The notes beneath the pieces were generated by a model. It saw nothing but the letters and a program-made list of their open reading frames with translations. It was not told where the DNA came from and ran no database searches. A stretch of DNA of 54,991 bases. Origin: Spirochaetales bacterium. Its GTDB lineage: Bacteria > Spirochaetota > Spirochaetia > SZUA-6 > JAFGRV01. Shown here one piece after another: positions 43,810 to 52,479 of this stretch (positions within the stretch are counted from its first letter, which is position 1; the number at the start of each line of letters is the position of its first letter). Location: contig JAFGHO010000005.1 of assembly GCA_016930085.1 (NCBI GenBank), forward strand, positions 1-54,991, read 5' to 3'. The translations under genes were made by a program, and so were the position numbers.

Positions 43810-44841
43810 CTATTCGAATGCATCCGCGGGAAGAATGCAGAGGTAAAGATCGAAGCCCCCGGCTCCTCCGTCCCTGTTCGAGGAGAAGATGAGGACGTCG
43901 TTATCGTCGGTCCGGTCGTTATAATACGCCCTGAACAAAGACGGCCGGTATTCGTCGGAAGAAGTATTGATCCCGGGATAAATTTCATCCATATTCACAG
44001 GTGCCGTCCACACTCCGTCACGATATATACTGTAATAGATATCGAAAGAACCGGCCGTGTCGGAAACAAACACCATTATATCGCCGGCGATAAAAGGACA
44101 ACGTTCGTTCGATTCGGTGTTGAGTCCCGGCGGCACGGAAAGGGCGTCTGCGTTAACGGCATCGTTCAGAAACTCTTCGATAGGTTTCGCTTCCGGATTG
44201 GCGTAGGCGAAAATATCGTCATTGCCCGGGCGGTTCGATGAAAAATACAGGGTGCCGGTCGATTTATGATAGGTAGGGTAATAATCGTCGTAATCGGAGT
44301 TGCCGCAAAACGATGAAAGCTCATCACCTTGCTGGTTGATGAAATAGATGTCGAAGTCGCCGCCGTCCGGGCGGTTCGATGCGAGGAGGTAGAGGATTTC
44401 GGGGTCGGTCAGGACCTCATCCGTTTGGTAATTAATGTGAAAGAGTTCACTATACGTGTCGAGGATATAAGGACCGTATTCGGTATATTCCGAGTTGTAG
44501 ATGCCGTCCAGGTATGGGCCGATCCGTGAGTTGATAATGTATGCTTCAGATAAGGTGACGGTTTCTTCTCCTCCGTCATAACTTCCCGGATAGTCGATTT
44601 CGAACCTGATCGAGGCTTCCCAGATATCGAAATCGCTTCCCGACAGACCGTAATTCGTTGAATAGATGATATGCTGCGCGTAATAAAAATGGGGAGGGGG
44701 GGCGGCATTGTAATCATCGGCTTCCGTGTTGATCCCGGAAAGATTGTACAATCCTGGATTGATATGCAGGTAACGGTCGTCTTTAAGTGGACAAGAGAGA
44801 AGAATAAATGAAAAAACGGGTAGTACGATAATTTTTTTCAT
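43810..44841 (-). CDS. PD40/TolB-like beta-propeller lipoprotein
   Basis: 343 aa. The signal peptide has lipobox ILLSC (Cys17). The mature part has PD40 propeller blades with repeated LYFSSNRPGNDDIFAY, YLLASNRPDGGDFDIYF, MVFVSDTAGSFDIYYS and LIFSSNRDGGAGGFDLYL motifs, as in TolB and OmpA-linked surface proteins. It probably sits in the periplasm or on the outer membrane. A GGGGAG RBS precedes the ATG. It is probably the first gene of an operon with the methyltransferase and the EFR1 ferredoxin. Confidence 0.87.
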   Translation of the reverse strand: MKKIIVLPVFSFILLSCPLKDDRYLHINPGLYNLSGINTEADDYNAAPPPHFYYAQHIIYSTNYGLSGSDFDIWEASIRFEIDYPGSYDGGEETVTLSEAYIINSRIGPYLDGIYNSEYTEYGPYILDTYSELFHINYQTDEVLTDPEILYLLASNRPDGGDFDIYFINQQGDELSSFCGNSDYDDYYPTYHKSTGTLYFSSNRPGNDDIFAYANPEAKPIEEFLNDAVNADALSVPPGLNTESNERCPFIAGDIMVFVSDTAGSFDIYYSIYRDGVWTAPVNMDEIYPGINTSSDEYRPSLFRAYYNDRTDDNDVLIFSSNRDGGAGGFDLYLCILPADAFE

Positions 44842-44908
44842 GATGGCTCCCCATGATTTGTTTCAGGTACAAATGGATAAAAAAACTATAGTACCAAATA
44901 TTAACACG

Positions 44909-45705
44909 TTATTCTACATAGCGGATGCAATGTTTGCTTGTGATACTATTGTTTTTATCTCTGAAAATAAGCTCAATGGGATTGTTATCATTATTATATG
45001 TGATTTCAACTTTTCCATAATAATTGCCGTAATTATAAAAAATTTCATCTGTCAACAAATTATTATCATTATATATCAGTATATGCTTCATAAATATATC
45101 TTTCCAATTTTGTTCCAGTTCATCGATCGTAATGAGGCGGCCGTCATCATCGAGATAATAAATATCGTAGATCATCAACGTTTCCTCTTCGTCTATAAAG
45201 AAAAATACGTTTACTTCAAATATTGTTTTATTATTTTTATATGCAAAGGTCGCTCGTGTCGTCGGCTTTTCACTGTTTTTCTCAAAAGTGATTATCTCAA
45301 CAATATCCTTTTTATCATATAAATAATACTTATATTCATATTGCTCGTCATTTTTATAAAATGTTACATATCGAAGGGATCCTTTTTCATCATATGTGAA
45401 TTGGCTTTTTTCAACATCATCGTTTTTCAGTTCGAGAATTGTATTGAGTGTGCCGTTTCCGTTGAAGTAATTGATTTTCTTTCTTTCAAGGACGAACCCG
45501 TTTTGGTCTTTTTTAAGTATGTCTATGTGTTGTTCTTTCGGCGTTTTATTGATACAGGTAATATCCCATCCGTGCAAAACAGGAAGAATAAAATGTCCTG
45601 GTTTTTTTTTTCGTACTTCGTTGAAATGCAGGATATAAAAGTTAGTAATAAAAATATAAACAAGTGAAATATGACTGGTTTATAGAAAAACCGTATTTTT
45701 TTCAT
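44909..45705 (-). pseudogene. AT-rich lipoprotein gene broken by a one-base slip in a ten-A tract
   Basis: ATG at 45705 (GGAGAAAG upstream) opens a lipoprotein signal (FHLFIFLLLTFISC). After KYEKK the frame is wrong. A one-base shift at the minus-strand A10 tract (plus strand 45602-45611) gives KPGHFILPVLHGWDITCINKTPKEQH and then about 215 uninterrupted residues. That part is rich in Asn, Lys, Asp and Tyr and in beta strands (YEYKYYLYDKKDIVEI, KVEITYNNDNNPIELIF), resembling RHS/YD-type or toast-rack repeats. An eleventh A would restore the gene. Candidates are slippage-based phase variation, transcriptional slippage or sequence error. The low GC differs from its neighbours. Confidence 0.7.
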
Positions 45706-45927
45706 TCTTTCTCCATACGGAAAACGTCTTTATGCAGAGAGATTTTCACTCTGGATATCTTATCGTAGAATTGAAAATAGGTAAAGTAGATATATTATCC
45801 TGGTGCATAAAATCAGCTATATTTATTAATGATTACCGGACGATTTGTCTGTATATCGTTAATTATACGTACTTGTTTCTTCGCTTTTTTTTCTTTATCA
45901 TAAGTAAATCAACGGAGGTTAAAAAAC
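45706..45927. other. Divergent intergenic region between the broken lipoprotein gene and patatin
   Basis: 222 bp, AT-rich. No gene is seen. It should contain the promoters of both flanking genes, but I could not pick a convincing -35/-10 pair. GGAGG precedes the patatin start. Confidence 0.5.
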
Positions 45928-47259
45928 ATGCATCAATCGGGTTATGCACTGGTATTAAGCGGCGGCGGGGCGAAGGGTATTTATCATATCGGGGTCTGGA
46001 AGGCATTGCGTGAAATCGGCGTCACCATCGACGCGGTGATCGGTAATTCCGTCGGGGCACTCATCGCCGGCTTTATAGCACAGGGTGATTTCAATAATGC
46101 GGAAAAGGCACTCGATGACATCGATATCCGGCGGTTCATCGAAATTCCGGAAGAGTTCGTCAAAGACGGAAGGATCGTCATCGACAGGAAATCCATGAAA
46201 AAACTGGACAGGGTGAGGGAATCCGTTATCAAAAACAAGGGTATCGATACGACCCCGCTCAAAGTCTTTCTCAACAAATACCTCGACGAAGGGAAAATAA
46301 GGAAAAGGGGTCTTGATCTGGGCATCATTACCTTCAACCTCGATGATTTCAGGCCAGTGGAGGTGTTTCTCGATCAGATGGAGGAGGGAAGTCTTTTTGA
46401 TTACCTCCTTGCAAGCGCCACTTTTCCCGGCTTCAAGACGACGAAAATCAGGAAAAAGCACTTTATCGACGGTGGCGTGTACAACAACATACCGTATTCA
46501 ATGGCAAAGGAGCGGGGATACCGTAAGATCATCGTGGTCGATATTTCCGGTATCGGGTTTGTCAAAAAACCGGATATCACCGGAACACAAACAGTCTCTA
46601 TCAGGAACTCGATTCAGCTCGGAGGGGTCTTCGATTTCAGCAGGGATTTTTTTCAACGTTTCAAGCTTCTGGGGTACCTCGATACGATGAAGACCTTTGA
46701 AAAGATCGGGGGGATCAGGTACTTCTACCGTGACAATCCCGGATTATGCCGGACGCTTGCTTCCCGGCTTGAATCGGAAAATGCCGTTAATGGTTTTTTC
46801 AATGATGACAAATGGAGCGGAGACGGCGGCCCGGACACGAATGAGGCCCGGATACGTGAAGTCCTTCCGAAAGAGTACCGGCATTACCGGCAGATCGTTC
46901 ATTCCCTTGCCGAATGTGCGGCTTTGAGTCTGAATCTGGACAGAATAAAGGAACGGTCATTCGGGGAGTTTGTCGATGAGATACGGCGGGGATATCGGGA
47001 TGTCGAAACCGAGATAAGCGATCTCAGAAAACGCTTTGATAAGAAAGATATACGCGAGCTGGTCGAAGAAATAATCGATGTTGCCAAACATACCGATATC
47101 GATACCTTTTCCTCCGCTTCCGTCTATAAATACGACAGAATTCTTGAATCGATCCTCCGTCCGCGCGGCGGCAAGGTCCCCTTTTCATCGTTATCGGGCT
47201 TTTTTCCGTTTTTAAAAGGGGCGAGAATATTTTTTCGTCTGGTTGACGGAGAGAAGTAG
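45928..47259 (+). CDS. Patatin-like phospholipase
   Basis: 443 aa, no signal peptide. The oxyanion hole SGGGAKG (11-17), nucleophile Ser41 in GNSVG and the catalytic Asp181 in DGGVYNNIP form an intact Ser-Asp dyad. The family hydrolyses acyl esters of phospholipids. The long C-terminal region (from about 250) is helical, with a hydrophobic final segment (GFFPFLKGARIFFRLV) that may touch membrane. CGGAGG lies seven bases before the ATG. It stands alone. Confidence 0.92.
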   Translation: MHQSGYALVLSGGGAKGIYHIGVWKALREIGVTIDAVIGNSVGALIAGFIAQGDFNNAEKALDDIDIRRFIEIPEEFVKDGRIVIDRKSMKKLDRVRESVIKNKGIDTTPLKVFLNKYLDEGKIRKRGLDLGIITFNLDDFRPVEVFLDQMEEGSLFDYLLASATFPGFKTTKIRKKHFIDGGVYNNIPYSMAKERGYRKIIVVDISGIGFVKKPDITGTQTVSIRNSIQLGGVFDFSRDFFQRFKLLGYLDTMKTFEKIGGIRYFYRDNPGLCRTLASRLESENAVNGFFNDDKWSGDGGPDTNEARIREVLPKEYRHYRQIVHSLAECAALSLNLDRIKERSFGEFVDEIRRGYRDVETEISDLRKRFDKKDIRELVEEIIDVAKHTDIDTFSSASVYKYDRILESILRPRGGKVPFSSLSGFFPFLKGARIFFRLVDGEK

Positions 47260-47337
47260 CCCGTCTTTGTAACTCCTAATGTGCTAAAAACAACAGTATA
47301 TGAGAAAAACCATGCCATGGGTTCTGTGTATATACTA

Positions 47338-47366
47338 TTGACATATATTTAATTTATGGATAATCT
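47338..47366 (+). promoter_or_regulatory. Sigma70 promoter of the second DUF4143 ATPase gene
   Basis: TTGACA (47338-47343), a 17 bp spacer and TAATCT (47361-47366). The predicted start lies just before an inverted repeat. Confidence 0.6.
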
Positions 47367-47370
47367 TGAC

Positions 47371-47405
47371 CTTGAAATTTCGGTGACTACTGCCGAGATT
47401 TCAAG
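47371..47405. repeat. 13-bp inverted repeat between promoter and DUF4143 gene
   Basis: CTTGAAATTTCGG (47371-47383) is complementary, with one mismatch, to CCGAGATTTCAAG (47393-47405). The second arm runs into the RBS AAGG of the gene at 47414, so the hairpin could hide it, or the site could be an operator. Confidence 0.65.
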
Positions 47406-47413
47406 GAAAGATA

Positions 47414-48550
47414 ATGATTTCAAGAAAAACCGATCTCCTGGAAGTTAAAAAAAGAATATCCGCTTATAAAATAACAGCGATTTTGGGCCCAAGACAATCG
47501 GGAAAAACAACACTTGCACGGGAGTTCGAAGCAGCCGATTATTTTGATCTTGAAAATCCCGGAGACCTCGCCCGATTGGATAATCCGCAGCTTGCATTGG
47601 AACATCTTGAAGGACTGATTGTCATTGATGAAATTCAGCGAAAACCGGATCTTTTTCCTTTACTGCGATATCTGGTCGATAAAAATCCCGGACAGCGATA
47701 CCTGATCCTTGGAAGCGCTTCCCGGTCATTGATCAGGCAGAGTTCCGAATCCCTCGCGGGCCGTATTTCCTATTATTATTTGTTCGGTTTGAGGACAGGC
47801 GATATATCAGAAGAAAAGATACGGCAACTCTGGCTTCGAGGCGGTTTACCCCCCTCATATCTCGCCGAATCGGACGCCTCAAGTTACCAATGGAGGGAAG
47901 ATTATATTACAACCTTTCTCGAACGGGATATTCCCGCCCTGGGAATACGAATACCTGCCTACACGATCAGGCGTTTTTGGCAGATGCTTTCTTTTTATCA
48001 TGGAAATATAATCAATTTGAGTGAAATCGGCCGTTCTTTCGGCATAGCCGATACGACCGTCCGCCATTATCTTGATATTCTGCAGGGAACATTTATGATA
48101 CGGCTGCTATATCCCTGCTATACTAATACGAAGAAAAGATTGGTAAAACGCCCGAAGTTATATTTTCGGGATAGCGGTATCTTTCACTCCCTGATGACAA
48201 TTGAGTCATATAAGTCTTTACAAAGCAACCCCCGGTTGGGTGCGTCATGGGAAGGCTTTGCTTTTGATGCTGTATGGAGAAGCATCAATAAACCCGATGA
48301 CCGGGCATATTTTTGGGCGACCCACAGCGGCGCGGAACTGGACCTTTTTTGGCAGCATGACGGACACAATTGGGGATGCGAATTCAAGTACGCCGATGCA
48401 CCAAAACTGACCAGATCAATGTCAGCGGCCCTCGATGATGTGAACTTTGAAAGACTTTGGGTGATTTACCCCGGGAATAAAGCTTATCGGCTGCATGAAA
48501 AAATAATCGTTCTTCCCCTCTCTGAAATTTCCGCACCCTGGAAATATTGA
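47414..48550 (+). CDS. DUF4143 family AAA ATPase
   Basis: 378 aa. Walker A is GPRQSGKTT (25-33), Walker B is LIVIDEIQR and the sensor region is LILGSASRSL. The DUF4143 winged/nuclease-like C-terminus includes WATHSGAELDLFWQHDGHNWGCEFKYADAP, where the PD-(D/E)XK-like E-L-D...E-F-K set is visible. The function of this family is unsettled; it is often an accessory gene. Only distantly similar to the member at 14812-16101. It has its own promoter with an inverted repeat. Confidence 0.87.
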   Translation: MISRKTDLLEVKKRISAYKITAILGPRQSGKTTLAREFEAADYFDLENPGDLARLDNPQLALEHLEGLIVIDEIQRKPDLFPLLRYLVDKNPGQRYLILGSASRSLIRQSSESLAGRISYYYLFGLRTGDISEEKIRQLWLRGGLPPSYLAESDASSYQWREDYITTFLERDIPALGIRIPAYTIRRFWQMLSFYHGNIINLSEIGRSFGIADTTVRHYLDILQGTFMIRLLYPCYTNTKKRLVKRPKLYFRDSGIFHSLMTIESYKSLQSNPRLGASWEGFAFDAVWRSINKPDDRAYFWATHSGAELDLFWQHDGHNWGCEFKYADAPKLTRSMSAALDDVNFERLWVIYPGNKAYRLHEKIIVLPLSEISAPWKY

Positions 48551-48593
48551 ATCATGGACCGGTCTCACCGGATAAACTACATTTTTTCTCCCG

Positions 48594-50813
48594 ATGATTA
48601 ATGTTATTTTATGGATTTTTTATTATCCGTTTATTATAATTAAATTAAAATCGATGGTGACCCGCATGAAACCGGATAAAGAAAAAGAGAAATCCCCGAA
48701 CCGTATATTCGGAATGAGTACCGATGCGCAGGATCAATTTGAAATGTCATTTGACTGGCTTTTTAGCGTATTCAGCTTATTTATAATTCTCGGGACTTTT
48801 ATTGCAACACTCAGAATCATTGAACACGGATTTTCATTTAATTACATCATCCAATGGGTTTCGGTGTCGGTCATATTGTTTTCCATGATCGTAAAAAGAA
48901 AAATGACCTTTAAAACCAGGCTTTTTATACTTTGGGCTGCGGGGATTCTATTCGCGTCTTCGGGTCTGTATGCCTTTGGCCTTTTGGGGCAGGGGATACC
49001 GGTAATGCTTTTTTCAATCGCTATAGCAGCCGTCGGCGGGGGTAAAAAACATGCCGTCATCTCGATTATTCTTTGTACGATACTCATCATTGGTGCCGCA
49101 CTCGGCTTCATGACGGGAATACTGCCGCTTCAGGTCAATCCGGGAGCCTATACCCTTTCGGTCTCCGGCTGGATCACTGCCGTGATTACTTTCATTATAC
49201 TCGGCGCCGCCATTTCGAGTTTTCTCATAAGGTTCAATACGGCGTGGTTTACTGCGGTCAGGACCTTTCGTGATTCGGAGAAACACTACCGCGATATCTT
49301 CAATGCGACAAATGAAGCGGTTTTTATCCACGATGCCGACACCGGAAAAATACTGGATGTCAACCGGACCATGTTGTCCATGTATGGATACGTGTATGAG
49401 GAAATCCCGGGATTGTCGATCGGGGATCTTAGTTCGGGAGAAGGTGAGTATACCCGGGAACACGCGGTTCAAAAAATAAAAGACACGATCGGTCGGGGTT
49501 CCGTCGTGTTTGAATGGCAAAGCAGGAAAAAAGACAATACAAACTTCTGGACCGAAGTATCGCTCAAGCGTTCACAAATCAGCGGCAAAAGGCGGGTGAT
49601 TGCGACGATCCGGGATATCACCGAACGGAAAAGGAGTGAAGGTGAAAAAGAAAAGCTTGAAATGCAGCTCAGGCAGGCCCAGAAAATGGAAGTGATCGGC
49701 CGGCTTGCCGGGGGAGTGGCGCATGATTTCAACAATCTGCTGCAGGTGATACGCACATATTCGGAACTTCTCATGGTGTCTCTGGAACACGGACAACAGG
49801 AGTACGGTTTTGTTGAAGAAATTGCCGGGGCGGCGGAGCGGGCCACACACCTCGTGAGTCAGCTGCTTGCCTTCAGCCGCAGGCAGATATTGCAGCCGGC
49901 AAACCATAATCTGAACAGGCTGACAAACGATCTTCTCAAGATGTTGAAGCGTCTGCTCGGCGAACATATCATGATAGAGGTCAAAGCGGATGAAGATCTT
50001 GAGGATGTGTATGCCGATCAGCAGATGATGGAACAGATTATCATTAATTTATGCGTCAATGCCAGGGACGCGATGCCGGACGGGGGAATTATCGCTATAG
50101 AAACGGCCAATGTCGAACTGACCGCCTCTGATATCAAACCCGATGAAACGATCAAACCGGGGAATTACATCCTTCTGGCGATTACCGATAACGGCGCCGG
50201 TATGGATACGGAAACCCTGCATCATATTTTCGAACCTTTTTTTACGACAAAGGATCAAACGAAGGGAACCGGTTTGGGTCTCTCGACCGTTTACGGTATC
50301 GTCAGGCAGCATAACGGACTGATTCGCGTATCGAGCGAACCGGAAAAAGGAACGACATTCAGGATTTACCTGCCGGTGAGTGAAATAAAAGAAACAATGG
50401 CGGATGACCAAAAGGAAGATAAGGCTACCGGTGGACACGAGACCATTCTTTTAGCCGAAGACGAGGATGAGGTGAGAACATTGATCCGGTATGTTCTTGA
50501 AGGAGCCGGATATCGTGTGATTACGGCACAAAACGGTGAAGAAATGCTCGAAATTTTCATGAAAAACCGGAATGAAATCGATCTTATGCTGATGGATGTG
50601 GTTATGCCTAAAATAGGCGGCTACATGGTCTACGACAGGCTGAAACATATACATGCGGGCATTCCCGCCGTCTTCTTGAGCGGTTACAGTGAAAACGGGA
50701 TTCAAATGCCGATCACCCCGGAAGAGGGATTGTCATTAATTCAAAAGCCGTTCAAAACTGAAACCCTTCTTCGCGTCATCAGAAAGGTGCTCGATAAAAA
50801 AGGACGCGTATAA
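48594..50813 (+). CDS. Membrane hybrid histidine kinase (PAS-HisKA-HATPase-REC)
   Basis: Up to 739 aa. Six or so transmembrane helices (about 53-215) precede a PAS domain (about 226-345), a HisKA domain with His377 in GGVAHDFNNLLQ, and an HATPase domain with N box NLCVNARDA and GTGLGLSTVYG. A C-terminal receiver has Asp668 in LMLMDVVMP and Lys in QKPF. This is the soluble-to-membrane hybrid type that often relays to other regulators. The start is uncertain: ATG at 48654 or 48666 (GGTGA upstream of the latter) may be used. Its stop lies one base from that of the convergent kinase. Confidence 0.9.
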   Translation: MINVILWIFYYPFIIIKLKSMVTRMKPDKEKEKSPNRIFGMSTDAQDQFEMSFDWLFSVFSLFIILGTFIATLRIIEHGFSFNYIIQWVSVSVILFSMIVKRKMTFKTRLFILWAAGILFASSGLYAFGLLGQGIPVMLFSIAIAAVGGGKKHAVISIILCTILIIGAALGFMTGILPLQVNPGAYTLSVSGWITAVITFIILGAAISSFLIRFNTAWFTAVRTFRDSEKHYRDIFNATNEAVFIHDADTGKILDVNRTMLSMYGYVYEEIPGLSIGDLSSGEGEYTREHAVQKIKDTIGRGSVVFEWQSRKKDNTNFWTEVSLKRSQISGKRRVIATIRDITERKRSEGEKEKLEMQLRQAQKMEVIGRLAGGVAHDFNNLLQVIRTYSELLMVSLEHGQQEYGFVEEIAGAAERATHLVSQLLAFSRRQILQPANHNLNRLTNDLLKMLKRLLGEHIMIEVKADEDLEDVYADQQMMEQIIINLCVNARDAMPDGGIIAIETANVELTASDIKPDETIKPGNYILLAITDNGAGMDTETLHHIFEPFFTTKDQTKGTGLGLSTVYGIVRQHNGLIRVSSEPEKGTTFRIYLPVSEIKETMADDQKEDKATGGHETILLAEDEDEVRTLIRYVLEGAGYRVITAQNGEEMLEIFMKNRNEIDLMLMDVVMPKIGGYMVYDRLKHIHAGIPAVFLSGYSENGIQMPITPEEGLSLIQKPFKTETLLRVIRKVLDKKGRV

Positions 50814-50814
50814 A

Positions 50815-51705
50815 TCAGATGGGAAAGCTTATCGCAAAGCGAACGCCATTTTTTATGTTGATTTCCATTGTCCCGTCGAGTTGTCGAACGAGGGCGTGAA
50901 TGATTCTGAACCCCATTGATTGTGAAATATCGTTTTCGCACCCGACACCGCTGTCCCACATTTCGGCAATGAGAGATGTTCCGTCTTGTCGTTTCATCCT
51001 GACATGAATGGTGCCCCCGTTCCCGTGGGGGAAGGCGTGCTTAAAGCTGTTGGAGAGTATTTCCGTCACGATGATACTCAGCGGGATGGCCGCATCAAGG
51101 CCGAGTTGAACATCGTCCGTGTCCTGAACAATATCGATGTTAGCGTTCGGCTCGTACGTCGAAACGACATTGCTTATCAGTCTCGAGATAAAGGATTTCA
51201 GTCCGATTTTTGAATGGTTCTTTTCTCCGTAGAGTTGTTCGTGAACAAGCGCCATGGCCCGTATCTTTTCCTCGATATCCCTGCAGATCTCTTTGTCCCG
51301 CTTGTCAAAAAAGCTTTTCGATTTGAGTTTCATGAGACTGACGACGACCTGCAGGTTGTTTTTTACCCGGTGGTGAATTTCATTGATGAGGGTTTCCTTT
51401 TCCTTTAGCGCGCTTTCGAGTTTTTCCGTCCGTTTTTCGATTATCTCTTCCATGGAAGCGTTCAATTTCCGCAACTCGTCTTCGACCTGCTTCTGCTTGA
51501 CGATACTGTGCAGGTACACGAATACCTGTGGCGGCGCGATCAGTGCAGGAACAATCGTTGAAATAAGAAACCCGATCAGAATGAATTCGCCGAATGCGAT
51601 GTAGAGGGAAACAACCGTGATGAGTCCGGAAACGACCACGGTGACAATCGATATGGCGGCAACGACGGCTTTAATGCCGTACCGCCGGATAATCGAATAA
51701 ATCAT
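50815..51705 (-). CDS. Membrane sensor histidine kinase, HisKA_2 type
   Basis: 296 aa. Two transmembrane helices (about 12-35 and 41-65) are followed by a coiled-coil linker (about 70-105). HisKA_2 begins at LINEIHHRVKNNLQVVVSLM (His111), and the HATPase domain has EILSNSFKHAF, WDSGVG and SMGFRIIHALVRQL. No extracellular sensing domain is visible, so the signal may be sensed in the membrane or by a partner. The partner response regulator is not adjacent. The 3' end meets that of the hybrid kinase with a one-base gap. Confidence 0.88.
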   Translation of the reverse strand: MIYSIIRRYGIKAVVAAISIVTVVVSGLITVVSLYIAFGEFILIGFLISTIVPALIAPPQVFVYLHSIVKQKQVEDELRKLNASMEEIIEKRTEKLESALKEKETLINEIHHRVKNNLQVVVSLMKLKSKSFFDKRDKEICRDIEEKIRAMALVHEQLYGEKNHSKIGLKSFISRLISNVVSTYEPNANIDIVQDTDDVQLGLDAAIPLSIIVTEILSNSFKHAFPHGNGGTIHVRMKRQDGTSLIAEMWDSGVGCENDISQSMGFRIIHALVRQLDGTMEINIKNGVRFAISFPI

Positions 51706-51813
51706 ATACGATACTATATATGTTTTTACGGATGTCGATCAAGCGCCGGGTTGGATCCGGGAACCGGTGCGCCTTGACCACGATTGGCCAACGATAAAGA
51801 CAGACGATGGTCT

Positions 51814-52206
51814 TTATACAATCACCTTAACATCATACTTTTTGAAATTAAAATCTGCGGTGACAACAGCGGCGGATTCCCTTATCGCGGTGGCGATGAT
51901 CATTCGATCCGCCGGATCCTTGTGATGGAGAGGAAGTCTGTTTGCGGCACAAAGAATCGAGACATCGAGTGGGAAAAGCACAAGTGAATGTTTTTCGATA
52001 ACGGAAGAAAACCATTGTTCGGCATTCAACGGAAGGATAAGCATTTCTTTTTCGTGTTTCAGACTGATTTCCCACGCGGAAATTGCCGACACATACACAA
52101 TCGATGCATGATCGATCTGGTTTCTTGCGGTTTCACTCAGCTTATCGCTTCCGTTTGCCAGCCAGAGAAGGGCGCATGTATCGAGGACAATTGTTTTTTC
52201 AAACAT
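51814..52206 (-). CDS. VapC-type PIN-domain toxin
   Basis: 130 aa. PIN residues: Asp in IVLDTCALLWL, Glu in SAWEISLKHE, Asp/Asp in KDPADRMIIATAI, and Asp in AVVTADFNFKKY. Length and LPLHHKDPADRMI match the VapC/YjbU-like group cleaving RNA. It overlaps the upstream antitoxin gene by 8 bp. A GC-rich imperfect stem (about 51738-51780) lies after its stop, though without a T run. Confidence 0.9.
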   Translation of the reverse strand: MFEKTIVLDTCALLWLANGSDKLSETARNQIDHASIVYVSAISAWEISLKHEKEMLILPLNAEQWFSSVIEKHSLVLFPLDVSILCAANRLPLHHKDPADRMIIATAIRESAAVVTADFNFKKYDVKVIV

Positions 52207-52423
52207 CTCCCCATTCTTCCTCGGTCGGTTCTGTGGGATCGTATTTTATCTCGATATTGCATAATTCGGAATGGACGGCGGTACGCTTGCCGTGAGGTAC
52301 GGGATTTATTTCAGCGACGGCAATGCCGTGTCGCATGATGATTACCTTTTCGCCGTTCTGTTCGATAGCCCGAATAATGGCTGAAAAATGAGTTTTCGCA
52401 TCATGTATATTGACGGAAATCAT
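52199..52423 (-). CDS. Phd/YefM-family antitoxin
   Basis: 74 aa from the ATG at 52423. MISVNIHDAKTHFSAIIRAIEQNGEKVIIMRHGIAVAEI is the Phd DNA-binding fold, and the acidic tail (YDPTEPTEEEWGDV) is the toxin-binding part. A TTG at 52438 would give five more residues but leaves no room for a RBS after the predicted transcript start. The antitoxin gene precedes and overlaps vapC, as usual. Confidence 0.85.
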   Translation of the reverse strand: MISVNIHDAKTHFSAIIRAIEQNGEKVIIMRHGIAVAEINPVPHGKRTAVHSELCNIEIKYDPTEPTEEEWGDV

Positions 52424-52450
52424 CGACTTTAAAAACAACCTTTCGGACTA

Positions 52451-52479
52451 AATATAACCAATAAAGTTGATTTTGTCAA
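52451..52479 (-). promoter_or_regulatory. Sigma70 promoter of the Phd/VapC pair
   Basis: On the minus strand TTGACA (52474-52479) and TATATT (52451-52456) are separated by 17 bp. The -35 box overlaps the stop codon of the helicase gene. Confidence 0.7.

Noticed and set aside
14812-48550. The two DUF4143 ATPase genes as a recent duplication
   Set aside because: They share only family motifs; protein lengths, sequences and upstream regions differ too much.
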